Shown here one piece after another: positions 18,768 through 27,405 of a DNA stretch of 64,000 nt. The stretch spans positions 26,773-90,772 of the forward strand of contig NZ_BPQT01000008.1 of NCBI RefSeq assembly GCF_022179405.1, in the 5' to 3' direction. The position numbers were made by a program, and so were the translations under genes. This DNA comes from Methylobacterium marchantiae. Its GTDB lineage: Bacteria; Pseudomonadota; Alphaproteobacteria; Rhizobiales; Beijerinckiaceae. The notes beneath the pieces are model-generated. The model was given only the letters and a program-made list of their open reading frames with translations. It had not been told where the DNA came from and made no database searches. Each line of letters begins with the position of its first letter. The stretch's first letter is position 1.

Positions 18768-21101
18768 ATGGCGGCGAACACTTCCACGGCTACGACACAG
18801 GACAGTCCCACCGGCAACGGCTTGGGACAGGGCTTCCAGGATGCCGACGCGGTGCTGCCGCAATATCATATCGAGGCACAGACCTCTCTGGTCGAGCGCC
18901 CCCTGCGCTCGCTGAAATACGGCGAGGCTTTCGCCGTCCTCGACAGCTACGGCGATATCGGCGTGCTTCCCGGCCCCGAGGGCCTGTACTTCCAGGACAC
19001 GCGCTACCTCTCCCGCCTCGGCTTCACCATCGAGGATCAGCGGCCGCTGCTGCTCTCCTCGGTGATGCAGGACGATAATGGAGCGCTCAGCGTCGACATG
19101 ACGACGCCGGACATCCGCATCGACGCTCATGACGAGACCACGATCCCGCGCGAGCTGATCGCCATCGAGCGCACCAAGTTCCTGTTCAAGGGCGCGTGCT
19201 ACGATCGGATCGGCCTGCGCAACTACGATTCGCGTCATTGGAAGCTCAAGATCGGCGTGACCTTCGACGCCGATTACCGCGACCTGTTCGAAGTACGCGG
19301 TATGGACCGGCCGGTCCGCGGCAAGCGCAGCGTCCAGGTGGCGAGCGAATCGGAAGTCCAGTTCCGCTATGTCGGCCTCGACGAGGTGGTGCGCACCACG
19401 AGCCTGCATTTCGGTCCGAAGCCGAAACATATCGAGCCGGGCCGGGCCGAGTTCGAGGTCTCGCTTCCGCCGGGCGGCCGGACCTCGCTGTTCATCCGCG
19501 TCGTCTGCGAATCGCACCGTGCCTTCACCAGCGCTCCGGCCGCCGAGAAGGTGGGCGAGGATGCCGCCGCCGGCCTGTCGCAGGCGGCCGGCAGCGCTGC
19601 GGTCGCGCGCCATCCGAAGGGCCTGGGCGAAGGCGTGATCTTCGCCCGCGCCTATCGCGATGCGCGACGGGACCTGCGCCAGCTCACCGCCGGCATCACC
19701 ACGATCATCTCGTCGAACGACCAGTTCAACGAGGCGGCCTGCCGCGCCACCGCCGACCTCTACATGCTGGCGAGCCGCACGCCCGAGGGAATCTATCCCT
19801 TCGCCGGCATCCCCTGGTACTCGACGGTGTTCGGGCGCGACGGGATCATCACCGCGATGATGGCGCTCTGGATCGACCCGAACTTCGCCAAGGGCGTCCT
19901 GCGCTACCTCGCCTCGACCCAGGCCAAGGCGGTCGACCCGGCCGCCGATGCGCAGCCGGGCAAGGTGCTGCACGAGACCCGGCGCGGCGAGATGGCGATG
20001 CTCGGCGAGGTGCCGTTCCGTCACTATTACGGAACGATCGACGGGACGCCGCTCTTCGTGATGCTGGCCTATGAATACTACGCCGTCACCGGCGACATCG
20101 AGACGGTCAAGCGGATCTGGCCGGCCCTCGAACTCGCCGTCGAATGGATGAACAGGTACGGCGACCGCGATGGCGACGGCTTCGTCGAATATGCCCGCGA
20201 CACCGACAAGGGCCTGGAGAATCAGGGCTGGAAGGACAGCCACGATTCGATCTTCCACACCGACGGCCATCTCGCCAAGGGTCCGATCGCCCTGTGCGAG
20301 GTCCAGGGCTACGTCTATGCCGCCAAGAACGGCATGGCCAAGCTCGCCACCCTGCTGGGCCACGACGCGTTCGCCAGTCGGCTCGGCGAGGAGGCGCTGG
20401 CGCTTCGCGAAAACTTCGACAAGGCGTTCTGGTGCGAGGAGATCGGCACCTACGCGCTGGCCCTCGATGGGGCGAAGAAGCAATGTGCCGTGCGCTCGTC
20501 CAATGCCGGGCATGCGCTCTTTACGGGCATCGCCCTGCCGGAACGCGCCGCCAGCGTCGCGGCCAATCTCCTGTCGAAGGACGGGTTCAACGGCTGGGGC
20601 GTGCGGACGATCGCGCGCGGCGAGGCCCGCTACAACCCGATGTCGTATCATAACGGCTCGATCTGGCCGCACGACAACGCCATGGTCGCGATGGGCCTCG
20701 CCCGCTACGACCTCAAGCCGGAAGCGTCCCGCATCTTCCAGGGCATGTTCGACACCGCGCTCTACCAGGATCAGAAGCGGCTGCCGGAGCTGTTCTGCGG
20801 CTTCATGCGCCGCAACCAGCGCGGGCCCGTCTCCTATCCGGTGGCCTGCTCGCCCCAGGCCTGGGCTGCGGCGGCACCCTTCGCCTTCCTCTCGGCCTGT
20901 ATCGGCCTCGAGATCCAGCACGATCGCAACCGCATCCGCCTGCGCAACCCCACCCTGCCGGACTTCCTCGAAGGCGTCTCGATCTTCAACCTGAAGCTCG
21001 GCACGTCGCGGATCGACCTGCGGGTCCAACGCTACGGCAGCGACGTCACCGTCAATGTCCTGCGGCGGGTCGGCGACGCTCAGGTCTCGGTGGTCAAGTA
21101 G
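18768..21101 (+). CDS. Amylo-alpha-1,6-glucosidase / glycogen-debranching-type glycoside hydrolase
   Basis: The 777-residue protein has an N-terminal GDE_N-type beta domain (about residues 35-230) and a C-terminal (alpha/alpha)6 barrel (about 300-760) of the amylo-alpha-1,6-glucosidase family. Barrel motifs include GIPWYSTVFGRDGIIT, GLENQGWKDSHDSIFH with candidate acidic catalytic residues, and SYHNGSIWPHDNA near the end. It has no signal peptide and so is cytoplasmic. It should hydrolyse alpha-1,6 or related glucosidic bonds, but no glycogen synthesis gene lies nearby, so the substrate is open. It probably works with the glycosyltransferase 295 bp upstream. Confidence 0.87.
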   Translation: MAANTSTATTQDSPTGNGLGQGFQDADAVLPQYHIEAQTSLVERPLRSLKYGEAFAVLDSYGDIGVLPGPEGLYFQDTRYLSRLGFTIEDQRPLLLSSVMQDDNGALSVDMTTPDIRIDAHDETTIPRELIAIERTKFLFKGACYDRIGLRNYDSRHWKLKIGVTFDADYRDLFEVRGMDRPVRGKRSVQVASESEVQFRYVGLDEVVRTTSLHFGPKPKHIEPGRAEFEVSLPPGGRTSLFIRVVCESHRAFTSAPAAEKVGEDAAAGLSQAAGSAAVARHPKGLGEGVIFARAYRDARRDLRQLTAGITTIISSNDQFNEAACRATADLYMLASRTPEGIYPFAGIPWYSTVFGRDGIITAMMALWIDPNFAKGVLRYLASTQAKAVDPAADAQPGKVLHETRRGEMAMLGEVPFRHYYGTIDGTPLFVMLAYEYYAVTGDIETVKRIWPALELAVEWMNRYGDRDGDGFVEYARDTDKGLENQGWKDSHDSIFHTDGHLAKGPIALCEVQGYVYAAKNGMAKLATLLGHDAFASRLGEEALALRENFDKAFWCEEIGTYALALDGAKKQCAVRSSNAGHALFTGIALPERAASVAANLLSKDGFNGWGVRTIARGEARYNPMSYHNGSIWPHDNAMVAMGLARYDLKPEASRIFQGMFDTALYQDQKRLPELFCGFMRRNQRGPVSYPVACSPQAWAAAAPFAFLSACIGLEIQHDRNRIRLRNPTLPDFLEGVSIFNLKLGTSRIDLRVQRYGSDVTVNVLRRVGDAQVSVVK

Positions 21102-21156
21102 GACGGACGAAAGGCTCAGTTCCAGGGGCGGTGAACACACCGCCCCTTCCCAAGCC

Positions 21157-21289
21157 GGGTGGAGCGACAGCGGAACCCAGCCGAGAACGTCGGGAAGCAC
21201 TCGACCATGAGCCGCTGACGCGGCGCATCTTCTGCCGGGTCCCGGATCACCCTCCGCTCACGCTCCGGGCGTCCGGGAAAGGGGCCGCG
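21157..21289. repeat. Direct intergenic repeat, copy 1
   Basis: This is the first of two long near-identical blocks after the debranching-type gene. It begins CGGGTGGAGCGACAGCGGA and ends CGTCCGGGAAAGGGGCCGC. Inside are CTCGACCATGAGCCGCTGAC and the inverted pair TCCCGGA/TCCGGGA, which would form a hairpin. No convincing protein is encoded. Confidence 0.85.
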
Positions 21290-21364
21290 GGCGGACGAGT
21301 GCTGGCCTCACCCGAAACGGCGCCGAAGAAACACCCTCAGTTCAGCTCGCCCCCTTCTCCGGGC

Positions 21365-21509
21365 GGGTGGAGCGACAGCGGAGTCCGACCCGGAGCCCAG
21401 CGCAGAACGTCGCGAAGCGCTCGACCATGAGCCGCTGACGCGGTGCATCTTCCGCTGGGTCCCGGATCACCCTCCGCTGACGCTCCGGGCGTCCGGGAAA
21501 GGGGTCGCA
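21365..21509. repeat. Direct intergenic repeat, copy 2
   Basis: This second copy starts 208 bp after the first and shares its start, the CTCGACCATGAGCCGCTGAC segment, the TCCCGGA/TCCGGGA hairpin and the GTCCGGGAAAGGGG end. It differs by point changes and a short insertion after GACAGCGGA. The divergence shows a true old duplication rather than a sequencing error. Confidence 0.85.
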
Positions 21510-21532
21510 TCTGGAGGAAGGGACAAGCCCAA

Positions 21533-21564
21533 CAAAAAACGCCGCCTCCCAGGGGAAGCGGCGC
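21533..21564 (-). terminator. Rho-independent terminator of infC
   Basis: Read leftward from infC, a GC-rich stem (CGCCGC arms extended by TCCC/GGGA with one T-G wobble) is followed directly by a run of T. It lies about 25 bp past the infC stop codon, the expected place for its terminator. It also separates infC from the repeat pair. Confidence 0.85.
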
Positions 21565-21586
21565 TTGAACAGGTCGGCGGCAAGGC

Positions 21587-22129
21587 TCAGCGCGGCGCCA
21601 GGATCATGATCATCTGGCGGCCTTCGAGCATCGGCTCGCTCTCCACCTTGGCGATCTCCTGGGTCTCGTTCTTCACCCGCTCGAGCAGGCGCAGGCCGAT
21701 ATCCTGGTGGGCCATCTCGCGACCGCGGAAGCGAAGGGTGACCTTCACCTTGTCGCCCTCCTCGAAGAAGCGGACCACGGCCTTCATCTTGGTGTCGTAA
21801 TCGTGCTTGTCGATGCCGGGGCGGAGCTTGATCTCCTTGACCTCGACCGTCTTCTGCTTCTTGCGCGCCTCGTTCTGCTTCTTCTGTTCGTTGAAGCGGA
21901 AGCGGCCGTAATCGAGAAGCTTACAGACGGGAGGAACGGAGTTCGGCGCGATCTCCACGAGATCGAGGCCTGCCTCTTCGGCAAGGGTGAGCGCGTCGAA
22001 GAAGGCGACGACACCGCGGTTCTGCCCGGTATCATCGATGAGCTGCACTTCGCGGACTCCGCGGATGTCCCGGTTGGCGCGCGGCCCGTCCTTCTGCGGG
22101 GCCGGCATGGCTCTCATTGGTCTACGAAT
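21587..22129 (-). CDS. infC: Translation initiation factor IF-3 (AUU start)
   Basis: IF-3 binds the 30S subunit, keeps subunits apart and checks start-codon pairing. The N domain has [22 protein letters not shown], and the C domain has [14 protein letters not shown] and [12 protein letters not shown]. An ATG exists at 22117, but in-frame upstream lies ATT at 22127-22129 with a strong AGGAG nine bases before it, giving 180 residues. AUU is the hallmark start of infC in bacteria and allows IF-3 to repress its own synthesis. The extra residues [14 protein letters not shown] match what I recall of alphaproteobacterial IF-3 N-termini. A terminator follows the gene. Confidence 0.95.
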   Translation of the reverse strand: MRRPMRAMPAPQKDGPRANRDIRGVREVQLIDDTGQNRGVVAFFDALTLAEEAGLDLVEIAPNSVPPVCKLLDYGRFRFNEQKKQNEARKKQKTVEVKEIKLRPGIDKHDYDTKMKAVVRFFEEGDKVKVTLRFRGREMAHQDIGLRLLERVKNETQEIAKVESEPMLEGRQMIMILAPR

Positions 22130-22298
22130 GGCTTCAATCTCCTAGTGAAACGACGAAACGGCAGCCTACGGACGTCACCCTGAGGGCTAGACCTGGCCAC
22201 CAATCGCTCCGGCAATCCGGTTGCGGACACCATGTCCGAACTGCGAGCCGTGTCAACAGCCGCGAGCGGCTTTGGTTGCCGAAGCGGCCTCTCCGACC

Positions 22299-23525
22299 TC
22301 AGCGGGTACGGCCGGCGAGGAGGTCGGCATAGACGTCCAGGGTGGCGCCCACCATGCCGTCGAGGGAGAAATGCGCCTCCACATGGGCGCGCCCGCGCCG
22401 GGTCATGGCATCCCGTGCGCTCGCCCCGAGGGTGAGGGCTTCGAGGAGGGCATCGGCCAGGGCCGGCCCGTCGCCGGGGGGCACGCGCCAGCCGGTGCGC
22501 TGCGCCGCCGACACTTCGGGCGGTGCGAGCACCGTCTCCGGCACGGCACCGAGATCCGACACCACCACCGGCGTGCCCAGCGCCTGAGCCTCCACCGCCG
22601 AGCGCCCGAAAGCCTCGGGCTCGACGGAAGGGACGGCGACGACGGAGGCCGCGCGGAAGGCGGCGGGCATGTCGGTGCAATGGCCCACCCGCAAAACGAC
22701 CGCGCGAAGTCCGCGCGCCTCGATCAACGCATCGAGTTCGCGCTCATAGGCCGAGCGGCCCTGCGGATCGCCGGCCAGGACGAAGGCGACGTCGGCGACG
22801 CCGCGGTCCCGCAGGATGGCGGCGGCCTCGATCAGCACGCGCTGGCCCTTCCAGGCGGTGAGCCGGGCGGCGAGGAGGACAACACGCTGATGCGGGGCGA
22901 CTCCCCAGGACCGGCGCAGGGCCTCGACCCGGGCCGGCGCCACGGCACCGGGGGAGAACTGAGCGAGGTCGGTGCCGCGATGGACCACCCGCACCCGGTC
23001 GCCGGCCTGTTCGGGGTGCAGCATGCGGATGAGGTCGGCGGTGTAGTGCGAATTGGCGATGACCACGTCACCGCGTGCCATCACCGAATTGTAGAGCACC
23101 TTCACCCCGGTCCGGCCGGAATAGCTGCCGTGATAGGTCGTGACGAACGGGATCTTCAGCCGGCGCGCAGCACCGAGCGCCACCCAGGCGGGCGCCCGTG
23201 AGCGCGCATGGATGATCTGGACCCCTTCCCGCCGGCACAGACCGGCGAGTCGTCCGATATTCAGCGCCATGGCGAGGGGGTTCTTGGAGGCGGCCGGGAA
23301 CGGCAGCCAGGTCCCGCCCTTGGCCTGCATCTCGCCGACGAGACGCCCCCCCTCCGTCGCCACGAGGGCCCGTGCGCCCACGGAAGCGAGGGCGGCCGCT
23401 ACGTCCACCGTGGTCCGCTCGGCACCGCCCGCATCGAGGGCGGGGATGATCTGAAGGATCGTCGCGCCCGCCAGAGGTTGCGTGTCGTTCGGGAAACTGG
23501 CGCCGAATCGCTCGCCGCCGCTCAT
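22299..23525 (-). CDS. Glycosyltransferase family 4, envelope polysaccharide type
   Basis: This 408-residue GT-B glycosyltransferase has the N-terminal nucleotide-fold motif LDAGGAERTTVDVAAAL, HARSRAPAW and YHGSYSG, and the C-terminal donor-site motif SVEPEAFGRSAVEAQALGTPVV with the paired acidic residues. Such proteins build lipopolysaccharide core or exopolysaccharide on the inner membrane face. It lies 169 bp upstream of infC on the same strand and is divergent from the alpha/beta hydrolase at 23703. The exact sugar is unknown. Confidence 0.88.
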   Translation of the reverse strand: MSGGERFGASFPNDTQPLAGATILQIIPALDAGGAERTTVDVAAALASVGARALVATEGGRLVGEMQAKGGTWLPFPAASKNPLAMALNIGRLAGLCRREGVQIIHARSRAPAWVALGAARRLKIPFVTTYHGSYSGRTGVKVLYNSVMARGDVVIANSHYTADLIRMLHPEQAGDRVRVVHRGTDLAQFSPGAVAPARVEALRRSWGVAPHQRVVLLAARLTAWKGQRVLIEAAAILRDRGVADVAFVLAGDPQGRSAYERELDALIEARGLRAVVLRVGHCTDMPAAFRAASVVAVPSVEPEAFGRSAVEAQALGTPVVVSDLGAVPETVLAPPEVSAAQRTGWRVPPGDGPALADALLEALTLGASARDAMTRRGRAHVEAHFSLDGMVGATLDVYADLLAGRTR

Positions 23526-23650
23526 CTCGCCGGTCCTCTCCGACAGCGGCGGGTCGAGGGTCCGTGGCGTTCAGGGGGGGGACGGTATCCGTCGCGTGTC
23601 TCGTTCATGGTCTCCAGCATCGGCGGCACGCTTTACGTCTCGGTAAACGA

Positions 23651-23669
23651 AATGCGACTGCATCGCATT
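23651..23669. promoter_or_regulatory. 19 bp palindrome, candidate operator
   Basis: AATGCGA and TCGCATT form perfect 7 bp arms around CTGCA, 33 bp before the hydrolase start at 23703 and inside the divergent gap. Size, symmetry and position fit a dimeric repressor site. No matching regulator gene is next to it, so the factor is unknown. Confidence 0.5.
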
Positions 23670-23702
23670 CAAGTGTCGGTTTCGCCGGATCGAGGATCAC
23701 GA

Positions 23703-24482
23703 ATGGACTCAGCGATGAACCAAGGCCCTACCTTCATCACGGTGGGAGAGGGACAATCCGCGCGTCGCATCGCAGTGCGGATTCGCGCCGGACAGGGGCC
23801 TTCCCTGGTCTGGCTCGGGGGATTCTGCTCCGATATGGGCGCCACCAAGGCAATGGCCCTCGATGCCTGGGCGCGGGACCACGGCCGCGCCCTCGTCCGG
23901 TTCGATTATACCGGGCACGGCGAATCGGACGGCGTGTTCGCCGAGGCCACGATCTCGACCTGGCTGGAAGACGCCATGGCCGTTCTCGACGCGGCGGTGA
24001 AGGGCCCGGCGATCCTCATCGGTTCGTCGATGGGAGGCTGGATCGCCTGCCTCGTCGCCAGGGCACGGGCCGGACGCGGCGATGCTCCGCTCGCCGGAAT
24101 GGTGCTGATCGCACCCGCCCTCGACTTCACGCAGGGCCTGATGTGGGAACGCTTCCCGCCGGAGATCCGCGAGACGCTGGAACGGGACGGCGTGTGGCCG
24201 ATGCCCGCCGACTACGGACCCGAGCCGGTCCCCATCACCATGGCGCTGATCGAGGACGGGCGGCGGCATCTTCTCCTCGGCGGCCCGATCAATCCGGGCT
24301 GCCCGGTTCACATCCTGCAGGGCATGCAGGACCCGGATGTGCCCCATGACCATGCCCTCGCGACGGTGGCACGGCTACCGGCCGCCGGCACCGTCCTCAC
24401 CCTCATCGCCGATGGCGAACACCGGCTGTCGCGACCGCAGGATCTCGCGCGACTGCTGGCGGCGGTGGCAGAGATCGGCTGA
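23703..24482 (+). CDS. Alpha/beta hydrolase (serine hydrolase)
   Basis: This 259-residue cytoplasmic hydrolase has the motif FDYTGHGESDG at about residues 67-77, nucleophile elbow GSSMGG (107-112, Ser109) and a C-terminal DGEHRLSR histidine. The pattern resembles bacterial relatives of ABHD10-type thioesterases, but the substrate cannot be told from sequence. The start at ATG 23703 is preferred over an in-frame extension of over 160 residues that overlaps the divergent gene. It ends 13 bp from the DUF1150 gene, which is convergent. Confidence 0.85.
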   Translation: MDSAMNQGPTFITVGEGQSARRIAVRIRAGQGPSLVWLGGFCSDMGATKAMALDAWARDHGRALVRFDYTGHGESDGVFAEATISTWLEDAMAVLDAAVKGPAILIGSSMGGWIACLVARARAGRGDAPLAGMVLIAPALDFTQGLMWERFPPEIRETLERDGVWPMPADYGPEPVPITMALIEDGRRHLLLGGPINPGCPVHILQGMQDPDVPHDHALATVARLPAAGTVLTLIADGEHRLSRPQDLARLLAAVAEIG

Positions 24483-24495
24483 GCGCGGGGTCGCG

Positions 24496-24780
24496 TCAGT
24501 GCAGGCTGACGGCGAAAAGGTCGTTGGCCATCGCATTGGCGACGATCACGTCCCGCGAATCGGCGAGGAGGATCGGGCTGCCACTGGCCGAGAGCAAGGC
24601 GAACAGGTCCATGCCGGGAGTCAGGTCCGGGGCCTGGGGGAACAGTCGCTTGACCTCGTCGGAGCGGATCGGCCGGACATAGGCGATATGGCCTTCGCCC
24701 AAAGCCGCGAGATCGGCGGCGTTGAAATCGGCGGGGTCGAGGTCGGCCTTGGTGATCGGGTTCGAGTTGAAGTCGGTCAT
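24496..24780 (-). CDS. DUF1150 family protein
   Basis: This small acidic protein of 94 residues ends with the stretch LLADSRDVIVANAMANDLFAVSLH and has HIAYVRPIRSDEV in the middle, as in DUF1150 proteins. These are found in Hyphomicrobiales almost always beside small heat-shock genes. It follows hsp20 after 68 bp on the same strand and should be co-transcribed from the heat-shock promoter near 25400. Its function is unknown; a part in the heat response is inferred from context. Confidence 0.85.
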   Translation of the reverse strand: MTDFNSNPITKADLDPADFNAADLAALGEGHIAYVRPIRSDEVKRLFPQAPDLTPGMDLFALLSASGSPILLADSRDVIVANAMANDLFAVSLH

Positions 24781-24848
24781 GATGCCCTCCTTTCGAGGCA
24801 GAGCGTGTCGAGACGTGAACGTGATCCGGCTGACGGCGTCGCGTGTGT

Positions 24849-25286
24849 TCAGACGTCGTCGCGGGAGGCGATGGCGATCTTTCGGACGATCCGTTCCGGC
24901 TCCGGCCGGGTCAGATCGATGGAGAGAAGTCCGTTGGACAGATCCGCCCCCATCACCTCCATGCCGTCGGCGAGGAGGAAGGCGCGCTGGAATTGGCGCG
25001 CGGCGATGCCCCGGTGCAGGAACTGGCGCGCCTTGTCGTCGACCTGCCGCCCCCGCACCACGAGCTGGTTCTCTTCCAGCATCACGTCGAGCTGGTCCCG
25101 GGTGAAGCCGGCCACCGCGAGGGTGATCCGGAGCCGCTCCGGCTCGTCGTCCGAGCGGGCCACGCGCTCGATATTGTAGGGCGGATATCCGTCATTGGCC
25201 GCCTTCGACACGCGGTCGAGGGCCTGCTCGATCTCGTCGAAGCCGAGAAGAAACGGATGTCCGAACGGAGAAGGCCGTGTCGTCAC
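24849..25286 (-). CDS. Small heat-shock protein Hsp20 (IbpA family)
   Basis: This ATP-independent holdase binds unfolding proteins during heat stress. The alpha-crystallin domain spans about residues 38-130 of 145, with YNIERVARSDDEPERLRITLAVAGF and NGLLSIDLTRPEPE. The N-terminus, PFGHPFLLGFDEIEQALDR, is typical of the alphaproteobacterial HspA-type group. The start is GTG at 25286 with AAGGAC as ribosome site nine bases upstream. That site lies in a ROSE-like hairpin, and a sigma-32-type promoter lies about 110 bp upstream, so both transcription and translation look heat-controlled. Confidence 0.94.
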   Translation of the reverse strand: MTTRPSPFGHPFLLGFDEIEQALDRVSKAANDGYPPYNIERVARSDDEPERLRITLAVAGFTRDQLDVMLEENQLVVRGRQVDDKARQFLHRGIAARQFQRAFLLADGMEVMGADLSNGLLSIDLTRPEPERIVRKIAIASRDDV

Positions 25287-25394
25287 GTGATTTTGTCCTT
25301 AGCGAAGCCCGGGGACGCGTAAGATGAGGCACTTCGATCTGTCGGAGCCCGCTGAAGCAGCACCCCTCCCGGCGATCGCCTGCCGGTGAATGCG
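25287..25394 (-). promoter_or_regulatory. ROSE-like RNA thermometer in the hsp20 leader
   Basis: The last part of the leader folds as GTCC, a loop containing CTTCGCT, then AAGGAC, so the ribosome site AGGA pairs within a short hairpin (25295-25316). ROSE elements of rhizobial hsp20 genes carry a conserved UYGCU opposite the Shine-Dalgarno, and TTCGCT fits this. The upstream leader has further GC-rich stems. Gene family, position and motif all agree, but folding was not computed. Confidence 0.6.
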
Positions 25395-25423
25395 ATATGG
25401 AGATGTGGAAAAGCGTCATCAAG
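25395..25423 (-). promoter_or_regulatory. Sigma-32 (RpoH) type heat-shock promoter
   Basis: Reading leftward, CTTGAT at 25418-25423 and CTCCATAT at 25395-25402 are spaced 15 bp apart. This is close to the alphaproteobacterial RpoH pattern of CTTG as -35 and CCAT-type -10. It lies about 110 bp before the hsp20 GTG and leaves a leader long enough for the ROSE-like element. Confidence 0.68.
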
Positions 25424-25913
25424 GGCCCGGGTCATCCAGAGCCTGTCGGCGGCGCGCCGATCGGCCCGGCCTCATCGCGTCATGGGCCGACGAGCGGGCG
25501 GACGCTGTACTCACGCGGCGTGCCCGATCGGTTCGGCCGGGTCTCGCGTGAGCCCCGCCAGCGTAGCCGGATGCGGGTTTGGGATCATTCGGCAATGAAA
25601 GCCGGGAGCATTAGGAAGCCAGGAAAGCAGAGCCGAGCGTCGCAGTAACAGTTTGGAACTGCTCTGATTTTCAGCACAAAGCTTGATCTCCAATGGGCAA
25701 CTCGGATACTCCGCGGCACGTCGAATGATGCGGCGGTGCGAGTGCCGTACGTCAGGCGTCAGGCAAAGCGGCACCGAAACGCGAGCGTCGCGATCTAAGC
25801 CCGAGGAACCGCTCGAGGACGAGCCCCGCCAGCGGTCTCGGCGATTCCGGCTTGCGACGGCGTCTCGACGCACGCGACCAGGAACCGCCGTCACCGAGGA
25901 GAACCGGACCGTT
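25424..25913. other. Intergenic region before the exbB cluster
   Basis: These 490 bp have somewhat lower GC than the genes on either side. The reading frame of the next gene stays open leftward to 25683, but the composition there is not protein-like. A 14 bp direct repeat, GAGCCCCGCCAGCG, occurs at 25550-25563 and 25821-25834. An A/T-richer stretch at 25650-25690 may hold the promoter of the downstream cluster. No gene was recognised. Confidence 0.4.
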
Positions 25914-26468
25914 ATGAACGAGGCGCACCGCGTGATCGACTTCCCATTCTCCAAGACCGTTGGCCCCAGGACCGCTGGCCCCAAGACCGCTGGCCCCAAG
26001 ACTGCTGGCGCCAAGACTGCTCGCTTCACGGCCGCTCGGGCCGTCCGTGCCGCGCTGTTCGCCGCCGCTTCCCTCGCCGCGGGATCGACCGGTTCCGCCC
26101 TCGCGCAGGATGCCAAACCGCCCATCCTCAAGCTCGAACTCAACCGCCTCGAGCCGGCCGGCGAATCCTGCCGCACCTATCTTCTCGTGGACAACAGCCG
26201 CGGCCCCGCGCTGAAATCCCTCAAGGTCGACCTCTTCGCCTTCGACACGGAGGGCGTCGCGCAGAAGCGCCTCGCCGTCGAACTCGGCCCCGTCCAGGAC
26301 CGCAAGACGATGGTGCGGCTGTTCGATTTCCCCGCCCTCGCCTGCCCGAAGATCGGCCGCGTGCTCCTCAACGACGTCCTCGCCTGCGAAGGCGGGGAAG
26401 CCAGCCGCGAGAGCTGCCTCGACCGGATCGAGACCGAGAGCAAGACGAGCGCGACCTTCACGCGCTGA
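25914..26468 (+). CDS. Exported protein of unknown function upstream of exbBD-tonB
   Basis: The ATG at 25914 has AGGAG about 13 bases upstream and gives 184 residues. After a tail with four tandem copies of a five-residue unit (TAGPK-like), a signal peptide runs through ARAVRAALFAAASLAAG and ends ALAQD, so the mature protein starts near residue 66. The mature part has four cysteines (SCRTY, ACPKIG, LACEG, SCLDR) and a compact beta-rich pattern with RTYLLVDN and VRLFDFP. I do not recognise the family. It lies 126 bp ahead of exbB and probably belongs to the same unit, suggesting an envelope role linked to TonB-dependent uptake. Confidence 0.75.
   Translation: MNEAHRVIDFPFSKTVGPRTAGPKTAGPKTAGAKTARFTAARAVRAALFAAASLAAGSTGSALAQDAKPPILKLELNRLEPAGESCRTYLLVDNSRGPALKSLKVDLFAFDTEGVAQKRLAVELGPVQDRKTMVRLFDFPALACPKIGRVLLNDVLACEGGEASRESCLDRIETESKTSATFTR
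25959..26018. repeat. 15 bp tandem repeat, four copies
   Basis: Units of the form GCTGGCCCCAAGACC follow each other four times with one to three changes each, in frame, encoding the TAGPK-like repeats before the signal peptide of the exported protein. The units are prone to slippage, so copy number may vary between strains without shifting the frame. Confidence 0.9.
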
Positions 26469-26506
26469 TCCGTGCACGCGCTGATCCGTGCACGCGCTGA
26501 TCCGAG
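26459..26506. repeat. 16 bp tandem repeat, three copies, over a stop codon
   Basis: CACGCGCTGATCCGTG occurs twice exactly and a third time with a changed end. The stop codon TGA of the exported protein lies inside the first unit. The array sits between that gene and exbB. Confidence 0.92.
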
Positions 26507-26594
26507 ACGGTACAGCCCGTCTCTTCGATAGACGCCGATCCGGTCGCCTCCTTGGGCGGCCGCCACCGCCCGAAGAACTCCCGAGGAGCCCGCC

Positions 26595-27293
<699 letters not shown>

Positions 27294-27405
27294 CGCGACC
27301 CGTCCAACTCCACGAAACATCCGATGGCCGGCGCGGCGCGCGACGGCACCATGACGACACGCGGTCTGCCGCCGAGCAGGCCGCCGAAGCCCCGGAGGGC
27401 GAGCG

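Noticed and set aside
18762-21200. A minus-strand open frame of about 800 codons opposite the debranching-type enzyme
   Set aside because: The plus-strand protein has clear motifs; the other frame is an antisense shadow.
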